Assembly (NCBI GenBank): GCA_026075535.2
Contig: AP026546.1
Coordinates: 5,952,001-6,016,000 of the forward strand
DNA: 64,000 nucleotides
Source: Tricholoma matsutake
Taxonomy: Eukaryota > Basidiomycota > Agaricomycetes > Agaricales > Tricholomataceae
Reading direction: 5' to 3'
This document shows positions 11,003 through 21,503 of this stretch, piece by piece (the first letter of the stretch is position 1; every line of letters starts with the position of its first letter). Position numbers and translations under genes: made by a program. The notes under the pieces were generated by a model. It worked only from the letters and a program-made list of their open reading frames with translations, did no database searches and was not told the DNA's origin.

Positions 11003-11691
11003 TCTGGTGTTTGTATGGGGTGTAGTCGGAAGAGGGAATGTGTCAGTGCGATGTATGTGTTGCAGGGGTTACAGTGCTAGGGTGGATGACTGGAGCCGGT
11101 GTTGAAGCAGGGGAGGGTGACAAGGATGAGAGTGGTGACAGCGGGGTAGCAATTAGTACACACGCTCTGCTCCTGGTGGTGAGCGGCACAGTACTGGATG
11201 GGCATTGAGACAGCTTGGGTTATGACAGGGTAGGGGTATGAAGACGTTGGCAGTACAATTTCTCGCAGCGGGGTTATATATGTATGGGCATGGATGTGCC
11301 ACACTGGGGGTTGGGGAAAATGATAACGGTGGATCTGGTGTATTGTGGTATCATGCTGGGGTTGTGGTGTGCGATAATGACTCGGATGATGACATGGATG
11401 ATAGCGCAGGCGATATGATTATAGCTGGGGATTGGGGCAGAAGATAACACTGCCGGTCTTCTGGACGTTCTGATGTGGATGTACCTTCTCGCCCAGAAAG
11501 GGTAGATGGCCCACCCACTATGGGAAGGTGGCTGTCGTTTTTAGTTCAATAGGTCTTGCACCTTTGGCAAGGGTTCTTCGGAGAGAGAGGTGGGCGGGGT
11601 TCTTCAGAGAGAGATGGGGCATTTTTATTCCCAGAGATTAGAGTGGGGTGGTTTCAGAGAAAGTTTTGCTGAGTTCGAATTTAAAAAAAAG
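11003..11691 (-). other. Element C leader, no confident gene
   Basis: This is the region between the 5' LTR and recognisable gag. Short minus-strand frames exist but none resembles gag. A possible primer site AGTTCGAATTTA (plus strand 11672-11683) matches the LTR segment at 11742-11753 in inverted sense with one mismatch, but it is 8 bases from the LTR, unlike the 2-base spacing in the other families. The gag N terminus may be decayed here. Confidence 0.35.
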
Positions 11692-11914
11692 TGTAACAAA
11701 AGCACTCTAGTGCCTTGGTCACTTAGAGGAATAGGGACAAGTAAATTGGAACTTGGTATGAATTAAACGGAGAATGAGAACTAACTAAGACATTGTTTTG
11801 CAAGGTCAATATGTGAGCATGTGATTGTGTATATTAGTAATGTCCCAGATGGGAAAAGGTAACACGGATAGGAAACTGGTAAGGTAGTAAGATAATTGAG
11901 GGAATTATCTTACA
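11692..11914 (-). repeat. Element C 5' LTR
   Basis: The 223-bp LTR starts TGTAACAAAAGC and ends ATCTTACA. GTTGG follows it. It differs from the 3' LTR at only a few positions, so C is a fairly young insertion. Confidence 0.9.
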
Positions 11915-13284
11915 GTTGGGTGTGTATTCACTTTCATTTGCTGGCACTTTGCACAGCCTTCGACATACTTCTTGATGAAGTTGGCCATTCCTGGCCACCA
12001 ATAGTCTCATCAGATCAGTTCAATTGTCTGCCATTGTCCAGGGTGCCCTGTCGTGATGCTATCATGACATTTCTGTATGATCGCTCGGCGGAGGGTCTCG
12101 TCCTGTGGCACGTAGCATCTGTCTTTGAAAAAGAGCAGGCCATCTTCAAATTTCCAGTCCTCCAATGCAGACTTGATTGGGGGGGTTCCATTGTTCTTCA
12201 GGGCTCATAAAGCGTCATTTACAAGGTCGTCCTTCATTATTGCTGAGACCAGGGCTCCCTGGAGCTCAGTGTCGATCGTTTTGATGAACAGTTCATCAAT
12301 GAGGATGGTCTTGTCCTCGTTATCGGTGTCTTCTTTGGCTATGTGATCTGCTCTCCTTGATAGGGCATCAGATTGTACCATCTGTGATCCTGGTATGTGT
12401 TGTAGCTTCAGGTCAAATTGTGACAGGTAGATGGCCCATCTAGCCTGTTGTCAGTTCAGTTTCTGTGGCTGACGGAAGTACATCAGGTTCTTGGGATCGG
12501 ACAGTACCATCACAGGGAATGGTGTCCCCTGTAGGTAGTGTCTCCATGTTTCCAGCGCTCAGATTACTCCCAATAGTTCCCGGTCATATATCTCGTAATT
12601 TCTTTCCATTTCGTTGAAAGAATGTGAGATGTATCCACATGGGTGCCAGTCTCCATTGGCATCCTGTTGTCTGAGTACTGCACCTGTCACAAATTTCGAG
12701 GCATCAGATTCCACCACAAATGGTTTTGTTGTGTCTGGCATCAGCAGTACTGGGGTTTCATTGAACTTCCTTTTTAGCGCATCGAACGACTGCTGGCAGT
12801 CGTTCGTCCATTCGAATTTCTGGTTCTTCTTCGTCAAATTGTTTAGCGGTCTGGCCAGATCCGCGAAGTGTCTGATGAATTGTCGATAGAAGTTTCCGAA
12901 TCCTAGGAAGGATCTTACATCCTTCACTGTCCTTGGTGTGGGCCAGTCTTTGATCCCAGCCAGTTTCATGTTGTCCATTGCAAGTTCATTGGGTCTGACA
13001 ATCATGCCCAAGAACTCGACTTCCTGTACACTGAATCTGCACTTCTCTATTTTCAGGTAGAGATCGCATTGTTGTAGTCATTCGAGGACCCTTTTGGTCC
13101 TTATCCGGTGTTCTTCTTCCGTCTTTGAGAAGATCAGGATGTCGTCCATATAGATGATGAGCCATCCTTCATCTAGCATATCTCGGAAGAGATCATTCAT
13201 CATCGCCTGGAATGTTGCCGGTGAGTTGCACAGCCCAAAGAACATCACCATTGGCTCAAATAGCCCTCGGTTAGTCTTGAATGC
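11915..13284 (-). pseudogene. B1 RT palm end, RNase H and integrase N-terminus
   Basis: Read leftward from 13284, the sequence resumes the RT inside the fingers/palm (TNRGLFEP, FFGLCNSPATFQ), the YMDDILIFSK box (about 13150), then the connection ([17 protein letters not shown]). RNase H follows ([28 protein letters not shown]) and then the integrase zinc domain ([19 protein letters not shown]), where element C interrupts at 11914. Several stops are scattered through it (for example near 12559, 12450 and 11995). The sequence to the right of 13284 that should precede it is found inverted at 21066 and leftward, after family-E copy E1. Confidence 0.9.
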
Positions 13285-13710
13285 TGTAAGGGGACTAAGG
13301 GGGTGCCCTGTGTGTTTTTCCTATTTTTTATGTTCGTCCCATATTTTTCCCCACCTCATTTCCTTCTATTCTTCATTTTTTATGATTTTTCCGGATTTTA
13401 TTACTAATTTTCCCTTGCTATCATGTTTGTATATGTTGACACTTTTATATTTAGAGGCGGAGTACCCCTTCCGACACATACCCCTTGGTATGATGTCATT
13501 CGGCGGCCTTGATCTGCCTATCTCCGCCTTTTTCTATTTTTAGGTTATATTTGATTTTTGTCGTCTTCACATATACTGGGCATCAGCAAGGGGATCCTTA
13601 GAGTTTTCTCTTCGGATTTCCCTTTGCTAGGTGCGCCCCCAATGCCTGTATTATGTAGTATAATTTTAACTTCGGATTTCCCTTTGCTAGAGGCTTAGGT
13701 TGCCCTTATA
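13285..13710 (+). repeat. E1 5' LTR
   Basis: The 426-bp LTR starts TGTAAGGG and ends CCCTTATA, an imperfect 8-bp inverted terminus that does not end in the usual CA. Two copies of TTCGGATTTCCCTTTGCTAG occur at 13611-13630 and 13671-13690. It differs from the 3' LTR at about five positions. Confidence 0.93.
13600..13609 (+). promoter_or_regulatory. Predicted E1 transcript start and self-primer
   Basis: AGAGTTTTCT here is the reverse complement of the sequence 2 bases inside the LTR. In Tf1-like elements the mRNA 5' end pairs with the primer site, so the transcript would begin about here. An ATATAC lies about 29 bases upstream. The start site is inferred, not shown. Confidence 0.5.
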
Positions 13711-13712
13711 GT

Positions 13713-13722
13713 AGAAAACTCT
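13713..13722 (+). other. E1 self-primer binding site
   Basis: AGAAAACTCT is 2 bases downstream of the LTR end and fully complementary to 13600-13609. No TGG-type tRNA complement is present at the LTR edge. E2 and E3 conserve it. Confidence 0.65.
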
Positions 13723-13876
13723 CCCCTAAGGCCCGAAAATCGCGAACGCGCTGCCCAAAATAGGCAGGTACGGACTGGACGACGCTTCCCAAAGCTCCAC
13801 AGAGTCCCTACACACCGTTCCAGATACTCTCGCCTTTATTGCGCCGCCATTTTCGCCAAACGCGCTCCCTAGCGAC

Positions 13877-14995
13877 ATGGACACATCAGAACGCTTTGAC
13901 GCGCTTGAAAGCGACGTTTCCGGAATGCGCGCGCAAATCGACTCGCTTAAATCTACGATTGAAAACTTCGTTAGGACCCTCCAGGCTAACCCTACGACTA
14001 ATAGTTCCCCCTTCACGACTCCAAGCGCACCCAACAACGATGTTTTGCCAAACGCGTCCACTAAGGAACGTGCCCAGATCAAACCGTCCCCCCCCGCCGA
14101 ATTTAATGGTGCACGTGCGCAGGGACGTGCATTCCTTAATTCCTGTGAGTTATACATTAGTCTCCAGTCGCATCAATTTGTCGATGAGGCTGCAAAAATT
14201 TATTGGGCCTTCACATACATGAAATCTGAACGCGCCTATCTCTATGTGGACCGTATCCTACGTCAAACTAAAGAACTCGGTTCTCTACCTTTCTCCACTT
14301 GGGGTGACTTTCGAGCTGAGTTCGTACGCCACTTCTGCCCCCTCAATGAACGCCACCGAGCAGTGACACGACTTGAGTCATCCACTTACCACCAGGGACG
14401 TCGATCCGTGGACGACTATATCGATGAGTTCAAGGATTTGGTGGACATGGCAGGGTATGGGAGTGGGTTACCAGTGGTGGTGAAGTTCCGACGGGGGCTC
14501 AACCGAGAAATTCAGGACCAGATTGCACAGATGTTGGAAGGGCGCCCAGCGGACGATGATATCCTTGCTTGGTATGAAGCTGCTTCACTCTGTGACGAGA
14601 ACCGACTCACAAATGCGGCGTTTAATGCTGCATTCCGTGCTCCAATTACCACTCATACACCCTACACCTTCAATCGAAGCCTCCCCCGCCCTAACCCCAT
14701 TCCTGCTCGTCAAACTCCCACACCAGCCGTCAATATCCCAGTACCAATGGATGTTGATGCAGCCCGCAGCCGTGCACGTAAGTTGGATCTCTGCTACCGT
14801 TGTGGGGAACCTGGACACAGGGCTGGAGCGTGTCCCCATCGTCAGGATATCCGCATGCTCACCCCCGAGGGACGAGACGAACTCCTGCAAGATCTGTTGG
14901 CACTTGTAGATGTTGAGGAAGCGAAGGATCAAGTTGCAGAGGAGGTTAAGCTGGAAGTTGTAGAGGAGCAGGATTTTCCTATTCGCAGCGAGTGA
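13877..14995 (+). CDS. E1 Gag, intact
   Basis: This is an open frame of 372 codons from ATG 13877. The N-terminal 35 residues form a predicted coiled coil (MRAQIDSLKSTIENFVRTLQ). A retrotransposon gag capsid domain follows (FLNSCELYI, YMKSERAYLYVD, FNPLNERHRAV-like core at residues 85-215). Near residue 313 is the knuckle CYRCGEPGHRAGAC (CX2CX4HX4C). It would form the particle that packages element RNA. Its stop codon overlaps the pol frame, which is -1 relative to it, and a G GAT TTT heptamer lies at 14971-14977 just before the stop. E2 has lost about 604 bp of this gene; E3 has it with stops. This is the best preserved long gene in the window. Confidence 0.9.
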   Translation: MDTSERFDALESDVSGMRAQIDSLKSTIENFVRTLQANPTTNSSPFTTPSAPNNDVLPNASTKERAQIKPSPPAEFNGARAQGRAFLNSCELYISLQSHQFVDEAAKIYWAFTYMKSERAYLYVDRILRQTKELGSLPFSTWGDFRAEFVRHFCPLNERHRAVTRLESSTYHQGRRSVDDYIDEFKDLVDMAGYGSGLPVVVKFRRGLNREIQDQIAQMLEGRPADDDILAWYEAASLCDENRLTNAAFNAAFRAPITTHTPYTFNRSLPRPNPIPARQTPTPAVNIPVPMDVDAARSRARKLDLCYRCGEPGHRAGACPHRQDIRMLTPEGRDELLQDLLALVDVEEAKDQVAEEVKLEVVEEQDFPIRSE

Positions 14996-17900
14996 ATCGT
15001 ATGCCCTCACTGCCTGTCCATAACCGCTTTGAAGTCTTGTCAGTTGAATCCCTGGAGAATGAATCCATTTCTGTGACTGCTCCCCTCTCTGACCCTTCGA
15101 AGTTGGCTAAAGACGTACCTGCTCTCCCCATCTCTCCTTCTACTCCACGTCCCAAAATTAAATCATGGGAGCGTAAACTACCACGCAAGTATATTGTGGC
15201 ATCCACTCCCTCTGCACATTCCTTAAACCTAGCCATCGAACTGCAGACGACCGACACTGGACAGATACTCGGTGTTTCTGCGCTCCTGGACTCTGGTGCA
15301 ACTGGTCTCTTCATCGATTCCCATCTGGTACAACAACATCGTCTAATACTCACTCACTCTCACGTCCGATACCTGTATATAACGTGGATGGATCCCCAAA
15401 TGAAGCTGGTGCCATCTGAGAGGTTGTAGACCTGGTTCTCTGTTACAAAGATCATAGTGAGCATGCCCTTTTTGCTGTCACTCAATTAGGAAAGCAAAAG
15501 GCGATTTTGGGATATCCATGGCTTCGAGACCATAACCCAGAGGTCGACTGGCGCACTGGGGAGGTTACCATGAGCCGATGTCCATCCCGCTGTCGGACGT
15601 GTTTCACAGAAGCCAGGCAAGAACGTCGTGGACAGAAGGCGGCAATACGACGAACTCAGAAGTGTCGTGCTGGACCCCTGCCTATACCTGAAGTGGAATT
15701 GGAAGGGGTTCCTGATCTAATGCCGGACTCGGATGATGATGATGAGGACCCAGAGGAAGTGGAGGAGGGTGATCGGATCTTCTACACTGCGATTCGCTCA
15801 TCGCATGAGGTGTGTGCCACATCGAACATATCCCAACGCCTCGCCGAGGCCTTCCACAAAAACAACGCTGCTAAATCCTCTACTAACTCCTTACTCCCTC
15901 ATCTCCATGAGTTTGAAGACGTGTTCTCCAAGGAGTCATTCGACTCTCTTCCGGCGCGTAAGCCATGGGATCACATGATCGAACTCACCCCCGGCGCAAC
16001 CCCTTCATCCTGCAAGGTCTATCCTCTCTCTCCGGAGGAACAACGGCAGCTTGACCAGTTCATCGACGAGCACCTGGCCTCTGGACGTATTCGACCATCG
16101 AAGTCACCCATGGCCTCTCCCTTTTTCTTTGTCAAGAAGAAGGATGGCTCACTTCGACCGGTTCAAGACTACAGAAGACTCAACAACATCACGGTCAAAA
16201 ATCGCTACCCACTACCCCTCATCTCCGAACTCGTAAACCAGCTCCGTGGAGCCCGATACTTCACCAAGCTCGATGTCCGTTGGGGCTATAATAATGTGAG
16301 GATAAAGGAGGGAGATGAGTGGAAGGCAGCCTTTCGTACCAACCGTGGTCTTTTTGAACCGCTTGTCATGTTCTTTGGCCTTACTAATAGCCCTGCCACC
16401 TTTCAGACCATGATGAACGACATCTTCCATGACCTCATCCTCGAAGGCATTGTCTGCATCTATCTCGACGACATCCTCATCTTCACTCGCATGGTTGAAG
16501 AGCACCGTCGCATCACGTGCCTCGTCCTAGAGCGACTTTGACGGTACAAACTCTACCTTCGTCAGGACAAATGCGAGTTCGAAAGGACCAAGATCGAGTA
16601 CCTCGGCCTGATTATCTCGGAGGGTCAAGTAGAGATGGATCCTACCAAGGTAAATGGGGTCACAGCTTGGCCTACGCCCACAAACAAGAAGGAGGTGCAG
16701 TCTTTCCTGGGCTTCATCAATTTTTATCGGCGTTTTATCAAGGATTTCTCACATCATGCACGACCGCTGTTCGACTTGACAGGAAAGGAGGCATGGAGGT
16801 GGGATAATGCACAACAGGAGGCGTTCGAAAAGCTTAAGGAGATGGTCACTTCCGCTCCGATCCTTACCTTTGCTGATGATTCGCGTCCTTTTCGTGTAGA
16901 AGCCGACAGTTCTGACTTTGCGACGGGCGCTGTGTTGTCTCAGCAGTCTCCGGAGGACCAGAAGTGGCATCCTGTTGCGTTCTACTCCAAAAGCCTTAGT
17001 GCTGTAGAGCGAAACTACGAGATCCATGACAAGGAGATGTTGGCGATAATGCGTGCGCTTGAGGAGTGGCGACACTTCCTCGAGGGTGCCCAACACAAGG
17101 TGGAAATTTGGACGGATCACAAGAACCTCGAGTACTTCATGACGGCCAAGAAATTGAACCGTCGTCAAGCTCGTTGGTCCCTGTATCTATCTAGATTCGA
17201 CTTCTCCTTGCACCACCGTCCGGGTCGCAGCATGGGGAAGACCGATGCCCTATCCCGACGTGCAGACCATGGGGATGGCAGCGGCGACAACCAAAACATT
17301 GTGCTGTTGCAGCCAGACCTGTTCACCATTCGGGCACTGGAAGGCATCGTACCCCAGGGCGAGGAGCAGGACATTCTATGTGACATTCGTCGCGCAAACC
17401 ATAGCGGTTTACATGAGGATGTTGTCACCCGAGCTGTTAAAGAACTGAGGAAGGGATCGACCCTTTCCTTACATGCGGCAGAGTGGGCTGAAAAGGAGGA
17501 CTTGTTGTATTTCAGGGATCACATCTATGTTCCCAATGACCCAGACCTTCGCCGGCGCATCATATCCCAACACCATGACTCACAGATTGCTGGCCACCCC
17601 GGATGCTGGAAGACCTTGGAGCTCACCTCATGGAACTATTGGTGGCCACAAATGTCACGGCTCATTGGTCAGTATTGTCGCACTTGTGACCTTTGCTTAC
17701 GCACCAAGGTCCCTCGTCGCAAGCCTATTGGTGAGCTACACCCTCTTCCTGTTCCAGAGAGTCGTTGGGATGTCGTCAGCGTCGACTTTGTGGTGGAATT
17801 GCCAGAGTCAAACGGGTTTGATGCGGTGATGTGCACAGTTGACTCAGTGGGAAAACGCGCTCACTTCATTCCCACTCACACCACTGTCAGTGCCCTAGGT

Positions 17901-18893
17901 GCCGCTCGACTCTACCTCCACCACGTGTGGAAGTTACATGGACTTCCTGGTGCCTTCCTCTCGGATCGTGGCCCTCAGTTCATGGCAGAGTTCACTCGTG
18001 AGCTGTACCGACTCCTGGGGATCAAACTCCTCGCTTCAACTGCTTATCACCCACAAACTGATGGCCAGACGGAGCGAGTCAACCAGGAACTGGAGCAGTA
18101 CATCCGCCTCTTTGTCAATGAACGCCAGGACGATTGGGATGATCTCCTTCCTTTGGCCGAGTTTGGGTACAACAACCATGTCCATGCTTCCACTCAACAG
18201 ACCCCTTTCCTCTTAGACACTGGACGACATCCACGCATGGGATTTGAACCTTGCCAAACTCCCTCACACATCGAGACAGTGAATGAGTTCACAGAACGCA
18301 TGAGGGATAGCTTGGAGGAGGCAAGGGCAGCCTTAGCAAAGGCGAAGGACGACATGGCGCGATTTTACAACCAGCGCCACTCCCCAACCCCTCAGTACAA
18401 GGTTGGTGATCGAGTTTATCTTGACTCCAGTGACATCTCCACTACACGTCCATCCAAGAAACTCGCTCATCGCTTCTTGGGACCTTTCCCCATTGTCAAG
18501 TGCGTTGGAACACATGCCTATCGTCTACGCCTCCCAGCCTCCATGTCCAGACTCCATCCCGTCTTCCATGTCGTCAAATTGCTTCCAGCTCCCCCAGATC
18601 CATTCCCGGGACGCCATTCACACCCACCACCACCACCTACAGTGATTGAGGGAGAACCCCAATATGAAGTCGAGTCAATCTTGGACAGCCATTTGCGTCA
18701 AGGAAAACTGCAGTATTTGGTACATTGGAAGGGTTATTGGTATGAGGAGAACTCATGGGTCGAAGAGTCTGACGTAAATGCCCCTCGGTTAATCAAGGAA
18801 TTCCACCGACGGCACACTGCTGCACCGCGTCGCATTCAAGTCACGGACTTTGGTCATATACGATTTCGAATGCATCGGGGCGATGCATCTTAG
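14992..18893 (+). pseudogene. E1 Pol: protease, RT, RNase H, integrase, chromodomain
   Basis: The pol frame opens at the gag end. It has the protease site LLDSGATGLFIDS (near 15283), RT with RIRPSKSPMASPFFFVKKKDG (about 16085) and IYLDDILIF (16458-16485), and RNase H (VEADSSDFATGAVL about 16898, EMLAIMRALEEW). The integrase has HHCC (HHDSQIAGHPG, CRTCDLC) and a DDE core (VDFVVELPESNGFD, SDRGPQF, HPQTDGQTE). A chromodomain follows (YEVESILDSHLRQ, YLVHWKGYWYEENSW, 18660-18810). Compared with E2, it has lost one A near 15345 (frameshift) and has CGA to TGA changes at 15417 and 16539. Otherwise it is intact to the stop at 18891-18893. Confidence 0.93.
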
Positions 18894-18904
18894 AGAGGGG
18901 GTGA
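18892..18904 (+). other. E1 polypurine tract
   Basis: AGAGAGGGGGTGA directly precedes the 3' LTR. E2 and E3 have the same tract. Confidence 0.75.
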
Positions 18905-19330
18905 TGTAAGGGGACTAAGGGGGTGCCCTGTGTGTTTTTCCTATTTTTTATGTTCGTCCCATATTTTTCCCCACCTCATTTCCTTCTATTCTTCATTTTC
19001 TATGATTTTTCCGGATTTTATTACTAATTTTCCCTTGCTATCATGTTTGTATATGTTGACACTTTTATATTTAGAGGCGGAGTACCCCTTCTGACACATA
19101 CCCCTTGGTATGATGTCATTCGGCGGCCTTGATCCGCCTATCTCCGCCTTTTTCTATTTTTAGGTTATATTTGATTTTTGTCGTCTTCCCATATACTGGG
19201 CATCAGCAAGGGGATCCTTAGAGTTTTCTCTTTGGATTTCCCTTTGCTAGGTGCGCCCCCAATGCCTGTATTATGTAGTATAATTTTAACTTCGGATTTC
19301 CCTTTGCTAGAGGCTTAGGTTGCCCTTATA
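18905..19330 (+). repeat. E1 3' LTR
   Basis: The 426-bp LTR is followed by GAAGG. At 19000 it has C where the 5' LTR (13380) has T. E2's 5' LTR shares the C variant, and E2's 3' LTR shares the T variant, matching the proposed pre-inversion pairing. Confidence 0.93.
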
Positions 19331-21066
19331 GAAGGGATCAGAACACACCCCTTAGGCCGCACCATCCGGGCCACGAATGTAGATGGAACCCTGAACAAGC
19401 AGGGAACGATCACCAGATGCATGAAAGGAAGACTCCACATCAACGGAAGGAGCTACCCAATAGAATACCTAGTCACCGGACTAGGCAAAGAATCGGTAAT
19501 CCTGGGCCTGCCATGGCTGCAGGAGATAAACCCAATCATCGACTGGAAGAAGGGAACCTTTGAGTTCCGAGATGAAGAATGACGGGCTCAAATCCAGCGG
19601 ATCCTGGAAAAGACAAGAAGAGCCGAACGGGCCCTCCCAAATACCTTGAACCTTCCAAAAATTAATGCCGGAAGGGAGGCGCCCGATGACAGGATGGCAC
19701 GAATTCAACACATCATAGCCAAGACAAGACAGAGGCTCTCCGAAGAGAAAGAGAAGAGCCTTGCCCAAGCCAGATTGGCCATGGCAAAAACAAGAAAAAG
19801 ACTCTCTGAGGAGAAGGAGAGAAACCTTGCCTGAGCACGACTGGCCATGGCAAAGACAAAGGAAAGGCTTTCTGAAAAGAAAGCCAAAGAACTAAATTCT
19901 GCCCAGATAGCTGTCGCAAAGACCAGGAGCAGCAACACCCCTAAACAAGCCAGAAGCCTTGAAGTGGCACGACGTGCTGTCGCCAAGACCTGAGAAAACC
20001 AGAAGAAGAAACAACTGGAAAAGGGCAAAAACAAAGAATGCGACAGGGCACAATGAATTGTGCAAAAGATGAAGGAATTGCTAACCTCCACAGGGGAGGG
20101 AAGCACCAGCAAAGGGAACATGAAAATGACACTATGAAACAGGATAAACTACCCTCAGCAACAGACTACCCCAACCCACAATGATAGGACTCCAGATCAC
20201 GGTACCATCAATGCTGAAATACCTATGCACAGGGAGACCCCCCCTCAGGTAAAGATTGAAGAGGTACCCAATGAAGAACTACTGGCAGACACCGGCATGG
20301 AAATATGAGTGATAGAACCGACCCCCGAATGAGATGTGATTGAGGATGACTCAATACTGATTGCATACGTGCGAGGCGAACCAGTCATTGGCCTATTCGG
20401 ACCAGCCATAGAACTGCCCCTGACGGAAGAACATCGAGAGCCAACACACAAATACATCCAGAAGACAAACACCATCGGCACACTCGTGAAAGGCAAGGGC
20501 TCCCCACGATACCTACTCAACTCCAACATATGGATCAGAGCAAAGACATCCATATCTCAACGACTGGCACATGAGCAAGAGGAGGGAAAGGAGACTAGCC
20601 AACAGACCCTGGACAACTTGCTGCCACCAGAATACCAGAAATACAGACAGGTATTTGAAAAGGTCACATCTGAACGATTCCTGGAATCAAGACCATGGGA
20701 TCACGCAATTGACTTGAAGGAAGGCTTTGTACTGAAAGATTGCAAAGTCTACCCATTGACACCGAAAGAACAAGAGAAACTCAATGAGTTTCTCGACAAA
20801 AACCTGGAGAAAGGATACATCCGACCGTCAAAATCACCCATGGCATCCCTGGTCTTCTTTGTGTCGAAGAAGGACTCCGATGCTCTATGACCTTGCCAAG
20901 ACTATCGCTATCTGAACGAAGGAACGATCCGGAACAACTACCCCCTGCCACTGATCGGAGACCTGTTGGACAAGCTGAAGGGAGCGAGATTTTTCACGAA
21001 ACTTGATATTCGATGGGGATATCACAACATATGGATAAAGAAAGGAGACGAGTGGAAGGCAGCATT
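19331..21066 (+). pseudogene. Inverted piece of B1: protease end, charged linker, RT start
   Basis: This B1 segment is on the opposite strand to the rest of B1. It starts GAAGG (19331-19335) inside the protease, continues NVDGTLNKQG and VILGLPWLQEINPIIDW, then enters a lysine- and glutamate-rich linker (19580-20130) built on repeats like ARLAMAKTRKRLSEEKE. It then encodes the RT N-terminal part: [43 protein letters not shown]. It ends in GCATT (21062-21066), where the E2 LTR begins. At least six stops are present (for example 19580, 19832, 20884). Both ends continue exactly into B1 sequence beyond E1 and E2 if the piece is flipped. Confidence 0.92.
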
Positions 21067-21492
21067 TATAAGGGCAACCTAAGCCTCTAGCAAAGGGAAA
21101 TCCGAAGTTAAAATTATACTACATAATACAGGCATTGGGGGCGCACCTAGCAAAGGGAAATCCGAAGAGAAAACTCTAAGGATCCCCTTGCTGATGCCCA
21201 GTATATGTGAAGACGACAAAAATCAAATATAACCTAAAAATAGAAAAAGGCAGAGATAGGCGGATCAAGGCCGCCGAATGACATCATACCAAGGGGTATG
21301 TGTCGGAAGGGGTACTCCGCCTCTAAATATAAAAGTGTCAACATATACAAACATGATAGCAAGGGAAAATTAGTAATAAAATCCGGAAAAATCATAAAAA
21401 ATGAAGAATAGAAGGAAATGAGGTGGGGAAAAATATGGGATGAACATAAAAAATAGGAAAAACACACAGGGCACCCCCTTAGTCCCCTTACA
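21067..21492 (-). repeat. E2 3' LTR
   Basis: The 426-bp LTR, in reverse orientation, begins TATAAGGGCAACC at 21067 and ends CCCCTTACA at 21492. It shares the T variant (A on the plus strand, about 21397) with the E1 5' LTR. Confidence 0.93.
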
Positions 21493-21503
21493 TCACCCCC
21501 TCT

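Larger units (their letters stand above)
6122..11914 (-). mobile_element. Ty3/gypsy retrotransposon C inserted in B1 integrase
   Basis: It is bounded by two 223-bp LTRs (6122-6344 and 11692-11914) starting TGTAA and ending TTACA. The flanking 5-mers are GTCGG (6117-6121) and GTTGG (11915-11919), a target duplication with one C/T change. The B1 integrase frame resumes on the other side. Coding is on the minus strand: gag with a knuckle, protease, RT, RNase H, integrase, chromodomain. It is not closely related to B or E. Confidence 0.92.
13285..19330 (+). mobile_element. Ty3/gypsy retrotransposon E1 (family E)
   Basis: The 6046-bp element has 426-bp LTRs, a gag ORF and a pol ORF of the chromovirus type. 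The 5' flank is AATGC (13280-13284), but the 3' flank is GAAGG (19331-19335), so it lacks a matching target duplication. The missing partners are both at E2. E1 is therefore a recombinant of two original insertions, as described in the findings. It is coded on the plus strand, opposite to E2. Confidence 0.95.

Noticed and set aside
11672..11683. Self-primer site for element C
   Set aside because: One mismatch and 8-base spacing instead of 2; not strong enough to claim, mentioned only as a possibility.
13285..19330. E1 as an ordinary single insertion
   Set aside because: Its flanking 5-mers do not match; the crosswise match with E2 explains both.
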